DNA from: an uncultured Roseovarius sp.
GTDB taxonomy: Bacteria > Pseudomonadota > Alphaproteobacteria > Rhodobacterales > Rhodobacteraceae
Length of the DNA stretch: 63,756 nt
Assembly: GCF_913057115.1 (NCBI RefSeq)
Contig: NZ_CAJXNN010000020.1
Span: 1 to 63,756, forward strand
Direction: 5' to 3'
This document shows positions 27,394 to 39,609 of the stretch, one piece after another. Under the pieces are notes generated by a model. The model did no database searches, was not told where the DNA came from, and saw only the letters and a program-made list of their open reading frames with translations. Made by a program: the position numbers and the translations under genes. Within the stretch, counting starts at the first letter, position 1. Every line of letters begins with the position of its first letter.

Positions 27394-29241
27394 ATGGCTG
27401 TCAAAGACCGGAGCATTTCGCAAACACTCGACTTGGCCAAGCGCGCGCAACGACGCGGTGCAATAGACGAAGCGCGCGCGTACTATGAACAAGTGCTTTC
27501 CCGTTTTCCGGCCAATCGCCGTGCAAAAGACGGGTTACTCTCACTCGACGCACCCAACCCCAAGGCGCGCGGCGTAGATCAGGCGCAGATCGACACTGTC
27601 ATATCGCTCTATCACGCGGGCGAGTATGACACTGCGCTCAAGCAAGCCACGGCCCTGCATCGGCAAGCCCCGGACATTTCAGCCTTGTCGGATATCCGCG
27701 CGGCCTGCCTGCGCGCCTTGGGCAAACCGGAACAGGCCCTTAGAATCTATCAGGCAGCGCTTCAATCCCGCCCCCATGACGCCCAGCTTTGGCGCAACTG
27801 CGGTGCAGCTCTGAGTGACCTGCAAAAACTGTCCGAAGCCGAGCGATGTTTCGTCAAAGCCTGCGACTTGGCCCCCGATACCGCCGATCTTTGGTATGTC
27901 CTTGCGCAATGCCGCGAACGGCGCGGCCATCACCGCCCCGCGTATCACGCTGTAACTCGCGCGATCGAACTGAACCCGTCGCATGTGGACGCCATCAATC
28001 TTCTGGGGACACTGCTACGTGATTTGGGCGAAGTCGACCTTGCCCGCCGGGCCCATGAACAAGTGCTCCAGACAAGCCGCGCGCGCCCAGCAACAAGCGC
28101 GGCTCAAGCAAATCTAGGTATTCTCGCCGCTGCACAGGGCGACACGAAGGCGGCACGAAGCCATTACAGTGCTGCAATTGAAACCTGCCATGACAACATA
28201 CAAGCACACCGCAACCTCGCACGCCTGACCCGATACTCCCCCGGGCACCCCCATCTGAAAACGCTTCGCACCCTGTCGAGGCAAACGAATATCCCATGCT
28301 CCGATCGGGCGTTCTTGCATTTCGCTCTTTTCGAAGCACTCGATCAGATCGACGAAAGGGAGGAGGCGTTCGACCATCTCAAACGCGGCAATACACTCCG
28401 CCACCAACAGCTTCGCTATGACATCTCGCGTGATGTTGCGCTGTTCAAGTATCTTGACCTCCTGACCCAAGACATCCCAAGGACAGCACCCGCCACCTCA
28501 GGGCCACGCCCGATCTTCATCGTCGGCATGCCACGCTCGGGAACAACACTTACCGAGCGCATTCTTTCAGGCGCGCCCGGAGTTCACTCTGCGGGTGAAA
28601 TTCCATCTCTCGGGATCGCGGCATCCGCGATCCTGCGACAGGTGCGAGATGACGGTCGCAAGCACTTGGCGCCTTCCGACCTCGGAACACTTGCGACCTC
28701 CCTACGATCAGACCTGGCGCTTTACGCGCGCGACCGCCCGACCATCACCTGCAAAACACCGCTCGATTTTCGGTGGGCCGGATTGGCTTTGGCCGCAATG
28801 CCAGACGCGCAGGTTGTTCATATTGTTCGCGACCCGATGGAGACATGTTGGTCAAACTATCGAACGTGCTTCACGTCAAACGGGAACGGGTTTGCCTACG
28901 ACCAAGAGAACCTTGCCGCATTCTATCACTTGCACGCAGACCTCATGCAGACATGGCAAGACCGGTTCCCCGATCGCATTCTCACGTTGCCATACGCGGA
29001 ACTTGTTGCTGACTTCGAGGCACGGGCACGAGGATTGGTTTCGTTTTGTGGGCTTGGCTGGTCGGATGACTGCCTGCGCCCCGATGCGGCCAAAAACCCT
29101 GTCCTGACGGCAAGTGCTGCACAGGTGCGCAAGCCCGTGTACAACGGCAATCGGCGCGACTGGCAGCGATACGAAGCATATCTTGCGCCCTTGGCCAAGG
29201 GGCTTGCGCAAAAGACGCGCATCAACAAGAACCAACCTTGA
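27394..29241 (+). CDS. TPR-repeat sulfotransferase
   Basis: The 615-residue product joins an N-terminal tetratricopeptide array (about residues 10-330, with pairs such as ALRIYQAALQSRPHDAQLWRNCG and AYHAVTRAIELNPSHVDAINLLG) to a C-terminal sulfotransferase. GMPRSGTTLTER matches the PAPS 5'-phosphosulfate loop and HIVRDPMETCWSNYR the 3'-phosphate site. The acceptor is unknown; similar proteins sulfate polysaccharides or proteins. ATG 27394 follows GGAAAGGG. Codons look more AT-rich than in the ribosomal genes beside it. Confidence 0.88.
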   Translation: MAVKDRSISQTLDLAKRAQRRGAIDEARAYYEQVLSRFPANRRAKDGLLSLDAPNPKARGVDQAQIDTVISLYHAGEYDTALKQATALHRQAPDISALSDIRAACLRALGKPEQALRIYQAALQSRPHDAQLWRNCGAALSDLQKLSEAERCFVKACDLAPDTADLWYVLAQCRERRGHHRPAYHAVTRAIELNPSHVDAINLLGTLLRDLGEVDLARRAHEQVLQTSRARPATSAAQANLGILAAAQGDTKAARSHYSAAIETCHDNIQAHRNLARLTRYSPGHPHLKTLRTLSRQTNIPCSDRAFLHFALFEALDQIDEREEAFDHLKRGNTLRHQQLRYDISRDVALFKYLDLLTQDIPRTAPATSGPRPIFIVGMPRSGTTLTERILSGAPGVHSAGEIPSLGIAASAILRQVRDDGRKHLAPSDLGTLATSLRSDLALYARDRPTITCKTPLDFRWAGLALAAMPDAQVVHIVRDPMETCWSNYRTCFTSNGNGFAYDQENLAAFYHLHADLMQTWQDRFPDRILTLPYAELVADFEARARGLVSFCGLGWSDDCLRPDAAKNPVLTASAAQVRKPVYNGNRRDWQRYEAYLAPLAKGLAQKTRINKNQP

Positions 29242-29334
29242 TCGCATCATCTGGGGCTTTCCAATTTAGCACCCGGCAGATAATGTGTTGCCACCGTCAC
29301 GGGCTAACACGTGAGTCAAAGGGGGTTGGGGGAT

Positions 29335-30144
29335 ATGGCGCATATTATCGTCGTCGGAAATGAAAAAGGCGGCGCGGGCAAATCCACAGTGTCCATGCAT
29401 GTGGCCACGGCCCTTGCACGCATGGGCCGCAAGGTGAGCGCGCTTGATCTTGACCTGCGCCAGAAGACCTTTGGCCGCTACTCCGAAAACCGCCGGAAAT
29501 TCCTTGAGAAATCAGGGCTTAACCTTGCCAGTCCTTACTACCACGATCTTCCCGAGGTGGACCCGGAGACGCTGAAGCAGGGGGAAAACATCTATGACCG
29601 GCGCCTCTCTGCGGCCGTTGCCGAACTGGAGCCCGACAGCGACTTCATCGTGATTGATTGTCCGGGGTCGCACACCCGGTTAAGCCAGGTGGCGCATAGC
29701 TTGGCGGATACTCTGGTCACGCCTCTCAACGACAGCTTTGTGGATTTCGACCTTCTGGCGCATATAGACGACGATGGGAAAAAGATCCTTGGCCCCTCCG
29801 TCTATTCGGAAATGGTGTGGAATGCCAGACAGTTACGCGCCCAAGCTGGCTTGAAGCCGATTGATTGGGTGGTGGTGCGGAACCGGTTGGGGGCGCAGCA
29901 GATGGTTAACAAGAAAAAAATGGGCGAGGCCTTGGAAAACCTGGCCAAGCGTATCGGGTTTCGCACGGCCCCCGGCTTCAACGAGCGGGTCATCTTTCGC
30001 GAGCTTTTCCCACGTGGCCTGACCCTGCTGGATCTCAAGGATATCGGGGTGAAGCAGCTCAATATTTCGAACGTGGCCGCACGACAGGAATTGCGTGACC
30101 TGATCCGGGAACTCAACCTGCCCGGTGTCAACGCGGACTTCTGA
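29335..30144 (+). CDS. mipZ: division-plane positioning ATPase MipZ
   Basis: MipZ is a ParA-like ATPase that forms a bipolar gradient through ParB and blocks FtsZ assembly away from midcell in alphaproteobacteria. The 269-residue product starts HIIVVGNEKGGAGKSTVSMH, with deviant Walker A residues K11 and K16, and continues DLDLRQKTFGRYSENR and IVIDCPGSHTRLSQVAHSLADTLVTPLNDSFVD, all characteristic of MipZ rather than ParA. A GGGGG site precedes ATG 29335. It is unlinked to parAB here. Confidence 0.93.
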   Translation: MAHIIVVGNEKGGAGKSTVSMHVATALARMGRKVSALDLDLRQKTFGRYSENRRKFLEKSGLNLASPYYHDLPEVDPETLKQGENIYDRRLSAAVAELEPDSDFIVIDCPGSHTRLSQVAHSLADTLVTPLNDSFVDFDLLAHIDDDGKKILGPSVYSEMVWNARQLRAQAGLKPIDWVVVRNRLGAQQMVNKKKMGEALENLAKRIGFRTAPGFNERVIFRELFPRGLTLLDLKDIGVKQLNISNVAARQELRDLIRELNLPGVNADF

Positions 30145-30185
30145 CGTGCGCCAAGAGCCTGTGAAACCTTTTTGATAACAAGGCC

Positions 30186-31094
30186 TTAAACAGGCGGCCC
30201 CGTGCGCGGCTGCGGCCTGTTACGCATCCGGCGGCGATGCATCAACACCCATAGGTTCGACACGAAAAGTACGCCGATGACAACCACGCCCCCCGCAAGC
30301 GCCCAAGGCCCCGGGTCTTCCCCGACGATGGCCCAGACAAGGATCGGGGCCAACACCGATTCCAGCAAGATGAGCAAAGCGACCTCGGCGGAGCTGATGT
30401 AGCGAGGGCCAAGGGTTAACAGGGTGGTCGATACGGTAATGAAGGCCCCATGGGCGAGAATCAGGTTCCACTGCGCCTCCCACGCGGGCAGTGGGTCAGC
30501 CAGCGGCCAGACCACGAGCGAAGCCCCGATATAGGCCAATGGAATCGCCGGAACCATAGATGTTGCGCGCACCTTGCGCACGGCGGTCATCGCCGCGGCA
30601 AAGCTGGCCGAGACGCAAAGCGCCACCAGATCCCCCGACCAATGCGCGCCGTGGGTCTCGCCGGAGCCCCATGCGATGACGCCGAGCCCCACGAAAACGC
30701 CCATCATGGTTAACACCATGCGGCGGCTGACAGGTTCGCCCAAAAAGACGCGGCTGAAGATCGCGGCGAAGACCGGCATCGAGGCGATGATGAAAACCAC
30801 ATTGGCCACGCTGGTCCATGTCACGGCCAGAACGAAGCCCGGCGCTGTGGCGGCGATCAAAACCGTGTAGATCAACCCCGGCATACCGGTTTTCAAAACC
30901 GATTTGAAACCGCTAATCCCTTGAAAAACAATCAATCCCAGAAGGATGAGCGAGCCCGAAACCATGCCACGCCAAAAGGTGATGGTGGGCGCGCTGGCGT
31001 CGATCAACCGGACAAAGAGCGAGTCCGGGACAACAAACAGCACCCCAAGCGTGGTAATCAGCAGGCCTTTGACGTGGTCATTCATGGCGCACAT
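30186..31094 (-). CDS. EamA/DMT family transporter
   Basis: The 302-residue product has ten membrane segments in two EamA repeats (LLITTLGVLFVVPDSLFVRL at the start; LLILLESVLAPILVWAIVGEDPGP in the second). The start could be 31094 or 31085; both begin just before the first segment. It converges with mipZ. The CGTACG repeat copy B lies 50 bases upstream, near where its promoter should be. Confidence 0.9.
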   Translation of the reverse strand: MCAMNDHVKGLLITTLGVLFVVPDSLFVRLIDASAPTITFWRGMVSGSLILLGLIVFQGISGFKSVLKTGMPGLIYTVLIAATAPGFVLAVTWTSVANVVFIIASMPVFAAIFSRVFLGEPVSRRMVLTMMGVFVGLGVIAWGSGETHGAHWSGDLVALCVSASFAAAMTAVRKVRATSMVPAIPLAYIGASLVVWPLADPLPAWEAQWNLILAHGAFITVSTTLLTLGPRYISSAEVALLILLESVLAPILVWAIVGEDPGPWALAGGVVVIGVLFVSNLWVLMHRRRMRNRPQPRTGPPV

Positions 31095-31143
31095 CAGTTC
31101 ACAGTTTTTTAAGCAAAGTAAAGACGCGCGAAAAAAGATCGAA

Positions 31144-31230
31144 CGTACGAGTCGTACGTTTTAACCACGATTTTCGTACGAAAATCGGGGGGTCGCGGAA
31201 AACGATCGTACGGGTCGTACGTTTCGTACG
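31144..31230. repeat. CGTACG palindrome array, copy B
   Basis: CGTACG occurs at 31144, 31153, 31175, 31207, 31216 and 31225; the neighbours inside each cluster are exactly 9 bases apart. The centre is the 20-bp perfect palindrome CGATTTTCGTACGAAAATCG (31168-31187) followed by GGGGGTC. The layout matches copy A at 23401-23488: cluster, core, G-run, cluster, in the same orientation. Confidence 0.8.
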
Positions 31231-31544
31231 GAACGCGGGGCCAAAGCGGGTTTGGCGGCGCAAGCCGGGTTAGCCAAAATGTAAATACGCACGAGCAAGC
31301 CGCGCATCGGCGGGCCGCGGTACGGCGGTCCACCCTTGGGCTGATGCGCTTTATCTCAGCCACTGGCGCATAATATCCAATTGACGCGCCTTGACCAACC
31401 CAATCGCCGTGCCGAGGGGGCGGCCCACTTCTCGGCGATTGCGAGCAATCGCCTGCCAGCCAATGGACGATGCGCGGCGGCGCGTACCGCGCCTTGATTC
31501 CGCGCAGGCGATGTTCGCTGTGGGCCGAGCCGATTCTGAAACCG
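31231..31544. other. low-feature stretch upstream of the EamA gene
   Basis: Apart from a doubtful 65-codon frame on the minus strand (31351-31548), I see no gene, terminator or clear promoter here. The sequence is GC-rich with scattered short inverted words (for example around 31427-31452, GGCGATTGCGAGCAATCGCC). Confidence 0.5.
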
Positions 31545-31548
31545 TCAC
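31351..31548 (-). CDS. doubtful 65-aa frame after the methyltransferase
   Basis: A GTG-started frame overlaps the methyltransferase stop as GTGA and encodes 65 residues, strongly basic with many Arg and ending [17 protein letters not shown]. The overlap is the only positive sign. Composition is that of frame noise in GC-rich DNA, no family is recognised and no ribosome site is evident, so it may not be a gene or may be a remnant. Confidence 0.25.
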   Translation of the reverse strand: MTVSESARPTANIACAESRRGTRRRASSIGWQAIARNRREVGRPLGTAIGLVKARQLDIMRQWLR

Positions 31549-32285
31549 ACCGGCTTGGCCTCGGGCTTGGGCTTAAGAACCTCCAAGGGCCGCCGCACGG
31601 TTTCGCGCAGGCCCGGGCCAGAGGGGGCTTGCACGCGCTTGGTGACCTCGACCATCAGCACTCCGCCCGCCGCCACCGGGGACAGTTGATTGCCCAGTTG
31701 CTCCCACATCCCGGCGGTCTTGCGCCAGAAGCGGCGGCTTGACGGCGGCTGGTAAAGCGTCGTGCGATGGCGCAGCGGCATGAACTGATGCGCTTTAAGC
31801 TGATTTTCCAACTGCGACTGCGAATAGGGGCGGCCATAGCCGAAGGGGGTCGCATCGCTGCGTGACCAAAGGCCGGCGCGGTTCGGCACCACGAACAGGA
31901 CCGAGCCCCCCGGCCCCAGCACCCGCCAGCATTCTTCCAAAAGCGCCGAGGGTTGTTCGCTGGTCTCAAGCCCATGCACGACCAGCAGCTTGTCGACATG
32001 CCCTGTTTCAAGAGGCCAGCGGGTTTCTTCACACAGGACCGAGACATTCTCCATCCCCTGCGGCCAGCCAATGACACCCTGCGGCCCCGGCATCAATCCG
32101 ATGGTTCGACGCGCATCGGCCAGATAGGGGCGCAGGAAAGGCACGGCAAAGCCATAGCCTACAACGGTTTGCCCCTGCGCCTCTGGCCAGAGGTTCAACA
32201 CGGATTCGCGCACGGTTTTCTGCGCCGCGCGCCCCAATTGACTGCGGTAATAAAAATTCCTGAGGTCTTGCACGTCGAGATGCAT
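31545..32285 (-). CDS. SAM-dependent methyltransferase-like protein
   Basis: The 246-residue product resembles class I methyltransferases: [27 protein letters not shown] as a modified motif I/II region, [39 protein letters not shown] as motifs IV-V. The glycine motif GxGxG is reduced to GYGFA, so AdoMet binding needs checking. The gene is divergent from gloB by 63 bases, an arrangement I associate with many alphaproteobacteria. Target unknown. Confidence 0.82.
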   Translation of the reverse strand: MHLDVQDLRNFYYRSQLGRAAQKTVRESVLNLWPEAQGQTVVGYGFAVPFLRPYLADARRTIGLMPGPQGVIGWPQGMENVSVLCEETRWPLETGHVDKLLVVHGLETSEQPSALLEECWRVLGPGGSVLFVVPNRAGLWSRSDATPFGYGRPYSQSQLENQLKAHQFMPLRHRTTLYQPPSSRRFWRKTAGMWEQLGNQLSPVAAGGVLMVEVTKRVQAPSGPGLRETVRRPLEVLKPKPEAKPV

Positions 32286-32348
32286 TGCAGCCGCGTCTAT
32301 GTTCCTTCAGTCTTGAGGGTAACAATAACCGGCAATTGGGGAAACACC

Positions 32349-33116
32349 ATGACATTAGAGTTTGAGACCGTTCCGTGCCTCTCGGACAACTATGCCTATC
32401 TGGTGCATGACCCCGACACGGGGGCGACCGCGGTGGTCGATGTGCCCGAGGCGCAGCCCATTCTGGATGCGCTCGAACGGCGCGGCTGGACGTTGACGGA
32501 TGTGTTGCTGACGCATCATCATTGGGATCACGTGGATGGGCTGGCCGCGCTTCTGGAACAGGCCCCGGCCTTGGTTACCGGCGCGGCGGCAGATGCGCAT
32601 CGCCTGCCCCCGTTGGACATCGAGGTGCGCGAGGGCGATGTCGTGAAGATCGGCAACGAGGCGGGTACGGTGATTGACGTGTCGGGCCATACCGTGGGCC
32701 ATATCGCCTTTCACTTCCCGGCCTCGAAACTCGCCTTTACCGCCGATAGCCTCATGGCGCTTGGATGTGGCAGAGTGTTCGAAGGCACAATGCCGCAGAT
32801 GTGGGAAAGCCTGTCGAAGCTGGCCGCGTTGCCGGAGGATACGGTGATCTGTTCGGGCCACGAATACACCATGGCCAATGCGAAATTCGCTCTGAGCATT
32901 GATCCGGACAACCCGAGGCTTATATCCAGATCAAAGGCGGTCGAGGAGGCCCGATCAAAGGGTGAGCCGACTGTCCCTTCGGTGCTCCGAGAGGAGTTGG
33001 AGACCAATCCCTTCCTGCGTGCCGGTGACCCGGGCCTTCAGGCCGCGATTGGCATGGAAGGTGCGGAGCCTGCGGATGTCTTTGCCGAAATCCGTACCCG
33101 AAAGGACAGGTTTTGA
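32349..33116 (+). CDS. gloB: hydroxyacylglutathione hydrolase (glyoxalase II)
   Basis: GloB hydrolyses S-D-lactoylglutathione in methylglyoxal detoxification. The 255-residue metallo-beta-lactamase fold has the binuclear site motif THHHWDH at 55-61, the SGHTVGHIAFH segment, the FTADSLMALGCGRVFEGT segment and the C-terminal HAGH-type tail (GHEYTMANAKFAL, later RKDRF). ATG 32349 is chosen from the family N-terminus; the frame runs open far upstream on the strand opposite the methyltransferase. Confidence 0.95.
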   Translation: MTLEFETVPCLSDNYAYLVHDPDTGATAVVDVPEAQPILDALERRGWTLTDVLLTHHHWDHVDGLAALLEQAPALVTGAAADAHRLPPLDIEVREGDVVKIGNEAGTVIDVSGHTVGHIAFHFPASKLAFTADSLMALGCGRVFEGTMPQMWESLSKLAALPEDTVICSGHEYTMANAKFALSIDPDNPRLISRSKAVEEARSKGEPTVPSVLREELETNPFLRAGDPGLQAAIGMEGAEPADVFAEIRTRKDRF

Positions 33117-33271
33117 CCCGTCACCTGACGCAAAAGGTGCATCCGACACGAAAAGTGAGCGGGTGTGACCAGAAAATCCTTGAAGCCATGGCAATATCGA
33201 CCAAACTTTAAGGTTATGAGGCCAAGGTTGGTGGGCTCGCTCATCAACCCAGATCAGAAGGAGCACCCGAC

Positions 33272-35604
<2,333 letters not shown>

Positions 35605-35605
<1 letters not shown>

Positions 35606-36579
35606 TGAACGCGTTGCGGCACAGCCTTGCCGCATTGTTATGGACGGTCGCCGCCCCGGTGGCGGCCGATCCCCCGGCCCTGAGCCTGCCGATTGACTGC
35701 ACGCTGGGCCAATCCTGCTACATCGAAGACTACGTGGATGCGCGCCCCGGCGAGGGGCAGCGCGATTATACCTGCGGTTTGAAATCCCGCGACGGGCATC
35801 GCGGCACCGATATCGTGCTGTTGTCGTTCGAGGACATGGCGCGCGGCGTCGATGTTCTGGCCGCGGCCCCCGGTGTCGTGGACGCCACCCGTGACGGGAT
35901 GGCCGATGTTGCGGTCAGTGCCGAGACACGCGAAGCGATACGCGGGCGCGAATGCGGCAATGCGGTGCGGATCGACCATGGCGAGGGCTGGCACACCCTG
36001 TATTGCCATTTGCAGAAGGGCAGCTTGCAGGTTGAGAACGGCACGCGGGTTGAGGCCGGTGACGTGCTGGCGCGCGTCGGGCTAAGTGGGCTGACCAACG
36101 TGCCGCATGTGCATCTGGGCGTTTTGAAAGACGGGCAGATTGTGGACCCCTTCAACCCCGAGGCCCGCGATACCTGCGGCGCGGCGCAAGGTGATGGGCT
36201 GTGGCTGGACGCGCCGGGCTATGACCGGGCGGGCCTGTTCACCGCCGGGTTTTCCGGCGATGTGCCAAGTTTTGAGGCGGTAAAATCGGGCCGCGCGCGC
36301 ATTGAAACCGCGCGGGGTGGATCAAACCTTGTGCTCTATGGGCATGTGTTTTTCGCAGAGCCGGGGGACCAATTGCGCTTTACCATCACCGGGCCTGATG
36401 GCGAGGTCTTTCGCAACGAAGTCACACTAGACACCCCGGAAACACAGCTTTTCCGCGCCATGGGCCGTAAGGCGCCTGACGGCGGCTGGCCCGCCGGGGC
36501 GTACCGGGGGTATGTGACCCTGTCGCGTGAAGGGCGTATTCTGGCCACCCGGCACGCGGATGTCGAGGTGCGACGGTAA
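35605..36579 (+). CDS. secreted M23-family peptidase
   Basis: The 324-residue product has a signal peptide (cleavage after about AAPVAA) and an M23/LytM domain with the zinc motif HRGTD (H65, D69) and PHVHLG, plus four Cys near the N-terminal half. The C-terminal third is a beta-rich domain of unknown role. M23 enzymes cut peptidoglycan cross-links. The ATG overlaps the clpA stop as TGATG, so it is probably co-translated although functionally unrelated. Confidence 0.88.
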
Positions 36580-36623
36580 CGCCGAACTCTTTGAAGGATT
36601 TCGCGCTTCGCACCACATGCGCT

Positions 36624-38831
36624 TCAATAAAAACTCTGTGGATCAATATCCACGGCCAGCCGCAAATTCGTGGGTGGCTTCAACTGCCCCACCCATTGCG
36701 CCACCGCACCTTGCAGGGCCACGCCCTTGGGGGCCTTGACCAACAGCCGCACCCGATGCCGCCCACGCACCCGCGCAATCGGCGCAGGTGCCGGCCCGAA
36801 AACTTGCGCGCCAACCGCCCGCACCGGCCCATCCCGCCGCGCCAGTTCAGCGGCGAAATCAAACACCTCCTGCGCATCGGTCGAGGACAGGATGATCCCG
36901 GCCATGCGCCCATAGGGCGGCACCCCCGCCTCCCGCCGCGCCGCCGCCTCGGCCTTCCAAAAGCCTTCTTCATCTCCCGACAGAATGGCCCGGATCACCG
37001 GATGCTCGGGCTGGAAGGTCTGCAACAGCGCCGTGCCCCGCGCCTGCGCGCGCCCCGCGCGCCCCGCCACCTGCCGCATCAGTTGAAAGGTCCGTTCCGC
37101 CGCGCGCAAATCTGACCCTTGCAGGCCCAGATCCGCATCAATCACCCCGACCAGCGTGAGGCGCGGAAAGTTATGCCCCTTGGCCACCAGTTGCGTGCCG
37201 ATCACGATATCGATGTCGCCCTCGGCAATCTCGGCAATCTGCGCCTTCAGCGCCCGGGCCGAGCCGAACATGTCCGAACTCAGCGTCGCAATCTTGGCAT
37301 CGGGGAACAGCGCCTGCGCCTCCTCGCTCAGCCGCTCCACCCCCGGCCCGACCGCCGCCAGCCGGTCCTCCGCCTCGCATTCGGGGCACACCTCCGGCAC
37401 CGGCTTGGTCTCACCGCACTGATGGCAAACCAGCCGTTTCTGAAACCGATGCTCCACCATCCGCGCGTCACAATGATCGCACCCGATCTGATGCCCACAG
37501 GCCCGGCAAATCGTCACCGGCGCATAGCCACGCCTGTTGATGAACAACAGCGCCTGTTCGCCCTTGGCAATCCGCGCATTGACCGCCGCCTGAAGGCTGG
37601 GCGAAATCCACCGGTTCGAGGGCAGGCTTTCCGCCCGCATATCAATCGCCCGCATCTCGGGCATCACCGCCTCGCCAAAGCGCGCGGTCAGGTCCAGCCG
37701 CCGGTACTTCCCGGCCTCCGCATTGGCCCAGCTTTCCAGCGAGGGCGTGGCACTGGCCAAAATCACCTGTGCGCTACAAAGGCTCGCGCGCAGCACCGCC
37801 ATATCGCGGGCATTATAAAGCACGCCTTCTTCTTGCTTGTAGGAGGTGTCGTGTTCCTCATCGACGACGATCAACCCCAAGTCCCGGTAGGGCAAAAACA
37901 ACGCCGAGCGCGCGCCAACCACCACCTCACAGCCGCCTTGGCCCACCATCTTCCAGATGCGCCGCCGCTCGGTCATGGTGGCACCCGAATGCCACTCGGC
38001 GGGCTTGGCGCCAAACCGCGCCTCGACCCGTGTGATGAACTCGGCGGTCAGGGCGATCTCGGGCAACAGCACAAGCGCCTGCCGCCCCTGCCGCAGGGTT
38101 TCGGCCACGGCCTCAAGATAGACTTCGGTTTTGCCCGAGCCTGTCACCCCGCGCAAAAGCGTGGTGCCATAGGCCCTGCTTTCAATCGCCTCGCGCAGCA
38201 CCGAAACCGCCGTGGCCTGATCTTCTGTCAGGGCCTTGCCGCCATGCGCGGGATCAAGCGGCGCAAAGGGCAGATCACGCGGCGCTTCCTCCTCGGCGAC
38301 CGCCCCTTGCGCCACCAAGCCCTTGACCACGCTGGTCGACACCCCGGCCATCTCGGCCAGTTCCTTGAGGGTGAAGGACAGCCCGCCATACTCCTCCAGA
38401 ACGTCCAGAACCCGGCGGCGCGCATCGGTCATCCGGTCCGGCGTGCCATGGCCCAGCCGGTAAATCTTCTGCATCGACGGCGGATTGCTCAACCCCGGCG
38501 CACGGCTCGCCAACCGCAGCATCGCGGGCATCGGCGTCAGGGTATAGTCCGCCGCCCGGCGCAAAAATTCCTGCATCTCGCCCCGCATCGGGGCCACGTC
38601 CAGCACCCGGATCACATGCCGGACTTTGGAAATATCGAAATCGCCGCGCCCCGGCCCCCAGACCACGCCCAGCACCTTGCGCGGCCCAAGCGGCACCTCG
38701 ACAAAGGCCCCGATATGACAGCCCCCCTCCGGCGCGCGGTAGTCCAACAGCCGGTCCAGCGGTTGCGTGGTCAACACGCCCACCAACTCGCCTTCGACAA
38801 AATAGGATTTACCGGGCGCGGACACGTACAC
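36624..38831 (-). CDS. priA: primosomal protein N' (PriA helicase)
   Basis: PriA reloads the replisome at stalled forks. The 735-residue product contains a 3'-DNA-binding N-terminus, Walker A GVTGSGKTEVYLE, DEEHDTSYKQEEG, and the Cys-rich zinc region (CRACGHQIGCDHCDARMVEH, CHQCGETKPVPEVCPEC), then helicase motifs V and VI (GTQLVAKGHNFPRLTLVGVIDAD, QVAGRAGRAQ). The start is a GTG at 38831, with a second GTG two codons on. It converges with the M23 gene. Confidence 0.96.
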   Translation of the reverse strand: MYVSAPGKSYFVEGELVGVLTTQPLDRLLDYRAPEGGCHIGAFVEVPLGPRKVLGVVWGPGRGDFDISKVRHVIRVLDVAPMRGEMQEFLRRAADYTLTPMPAMLRLASRAPGLSNPPSMQKIYRLGHGTPDRMTDARRRVLDVLEEYGGLSFTLKELAEMAGVSTSVVKGLVAQGAVAEEEAPRDLPFAPLDPAHGGKALTEDQATAVSVLREAIESRAYGTTLLRGVTGSGKTEVYLEAVAETLRQGRQALVLLPEIALTAEFITRVEARFGAKPAEWHSGATMTERRRIWKMVGQGGCEVVVGARSALFLPYRDLGLIVVDEEHDTSYKQEEGVLYNARDMAVLRASLCSAQVILASATPSLESWANAEAGKYRRLDLTARFGEAVMPEMRAIDMRAESLPSNRWISPSLQAAVNARIAKGEQALLFINRRGYAPVTICRACGHQIGCDHCDARMVEHRFQKRLVCHQCGETKPVPEVCPECEAEDRLAAVGPGVERLSEEAQALFPDAKIATLSSDMFGSARALKAQIAEIAEGDIDIVIGTQLVAKGHNFPRLTLVGVIDADLGLQGSDLRAAERTFQLMRQVAGRAGRAQARGTALLQTFQPEHPVIRAILSGDEEGFWKAEAAARREAGVPPYGRMAGIILSSTDAQEVFDFAAELARRDGPVRAVGAQVFGPAPAPIARVRGRHRVRLLVKAPKGVALQGAVAQWVGQLKPPTNLRLAVDIDPQSFY

Positions 38832-38917
38832 TCTCCATGACAGGGGTTTCGGCAGGTCACTCTATGGGGTAAACGCAGGGATGAAAAACCCCAACCCGCG
38901 CAAAGGGACCTCCACAG

Positions 38918-39571
38918 ATGAAATTTTTCGTTGATACCGCCGACGTCGACGCCATTGCCGAGCTGAATGAACTGGGCATGGTCGACGGGGTCACCACCAA
39001 CCCCTCGCTGATCCTCAAATCCGGCCGCGACATCCTCGAAGTGACCCGCGAAATCGCCGATATGGTCGATGGCCCGGTCAGCGCCGAGGTCGTCGCAACC
39101 GAGGCCGAGGCGATGATTGCCGAGGGCCGCAAACTGGCCAAGATCGCCGATAACATCGCCGTCAAGGTGCCGCTCACATGGGATGGCCTCAAGGCCTGCA
39201 AGGTGCTTTCGGGCGAAGGCAACATGGTCAACGTCACGCTGTGCTTCTCGGCCAATCAGGCGCTTCTGGCCGCCAAGGCGGGGGCCACCTTCATCTCGCC
39301 CTTCATCGGGCGCCTGGATGACATCAACCTTGATGGCATGGAACTGATCGCCGACATCCGGCAGATCTATGACAACTACGGGTTCGACACGCAAATTCTC
39401 GCCGCCTCGATCCGCACCGTCAACCACGCCTTCCAATCGGCCCAGATCGGCGCCGACGTGATGACCGCCCCGCCGGGTGTGATCAAGGCGATGGCCAAGC
39501 ACGTACTGACCGACAAGGGGCTTGAGACTTTCTTGGCGGATTGGGAAAAAACGGGGCAGAAAATCCTGTAA
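38918..39571 (+). CDS. fsa: transaldolase / fructose-6-phosphate aldolase-like
   Basis: The 217-residue TIM barrel belongs to the short transaldolase subfamily: [32 protein letters not shown] start, Schiff-base Lys K83 in [12 protein letters not shown], and [26 protein letters not shown]. Enzymes of this size act either as transaldolases or as fructose-6-phosphate aldolases; the sequence alone does not decide. Divergent from priA by 86 bases, and 38 bases before the DUF484 gene. Confidence 0.92.
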   Translation: MKFFVDTADVDAIAELNELGMVDGVTTNPSLILKSGRDILEVTREIADMVDGPVSAEVVATEAEAMIAEGRKLAKIADNIAVKVPLTWDGLKACKVLSGEGNMVNVTLCFSANQALLAAKAGATFISPFIGRLDDINLDGMELIADIRQIYDNYGFDTQILAASIRTVNHAFQSAQIGADVMTAPPGVIKAMAKHVLTDKGLETFLADWEKTGQKIL

Positions 39572-39609
39572 CCTCGTGCTATAACCCCGCAAAACAAGAC
39601 GAGGGACAA

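Noticed and set aside
37119..38840. 573-codon plus-strand frame over priA
   Set aside because: Antisense shadow of priA with His/Arg-rich noise composition.
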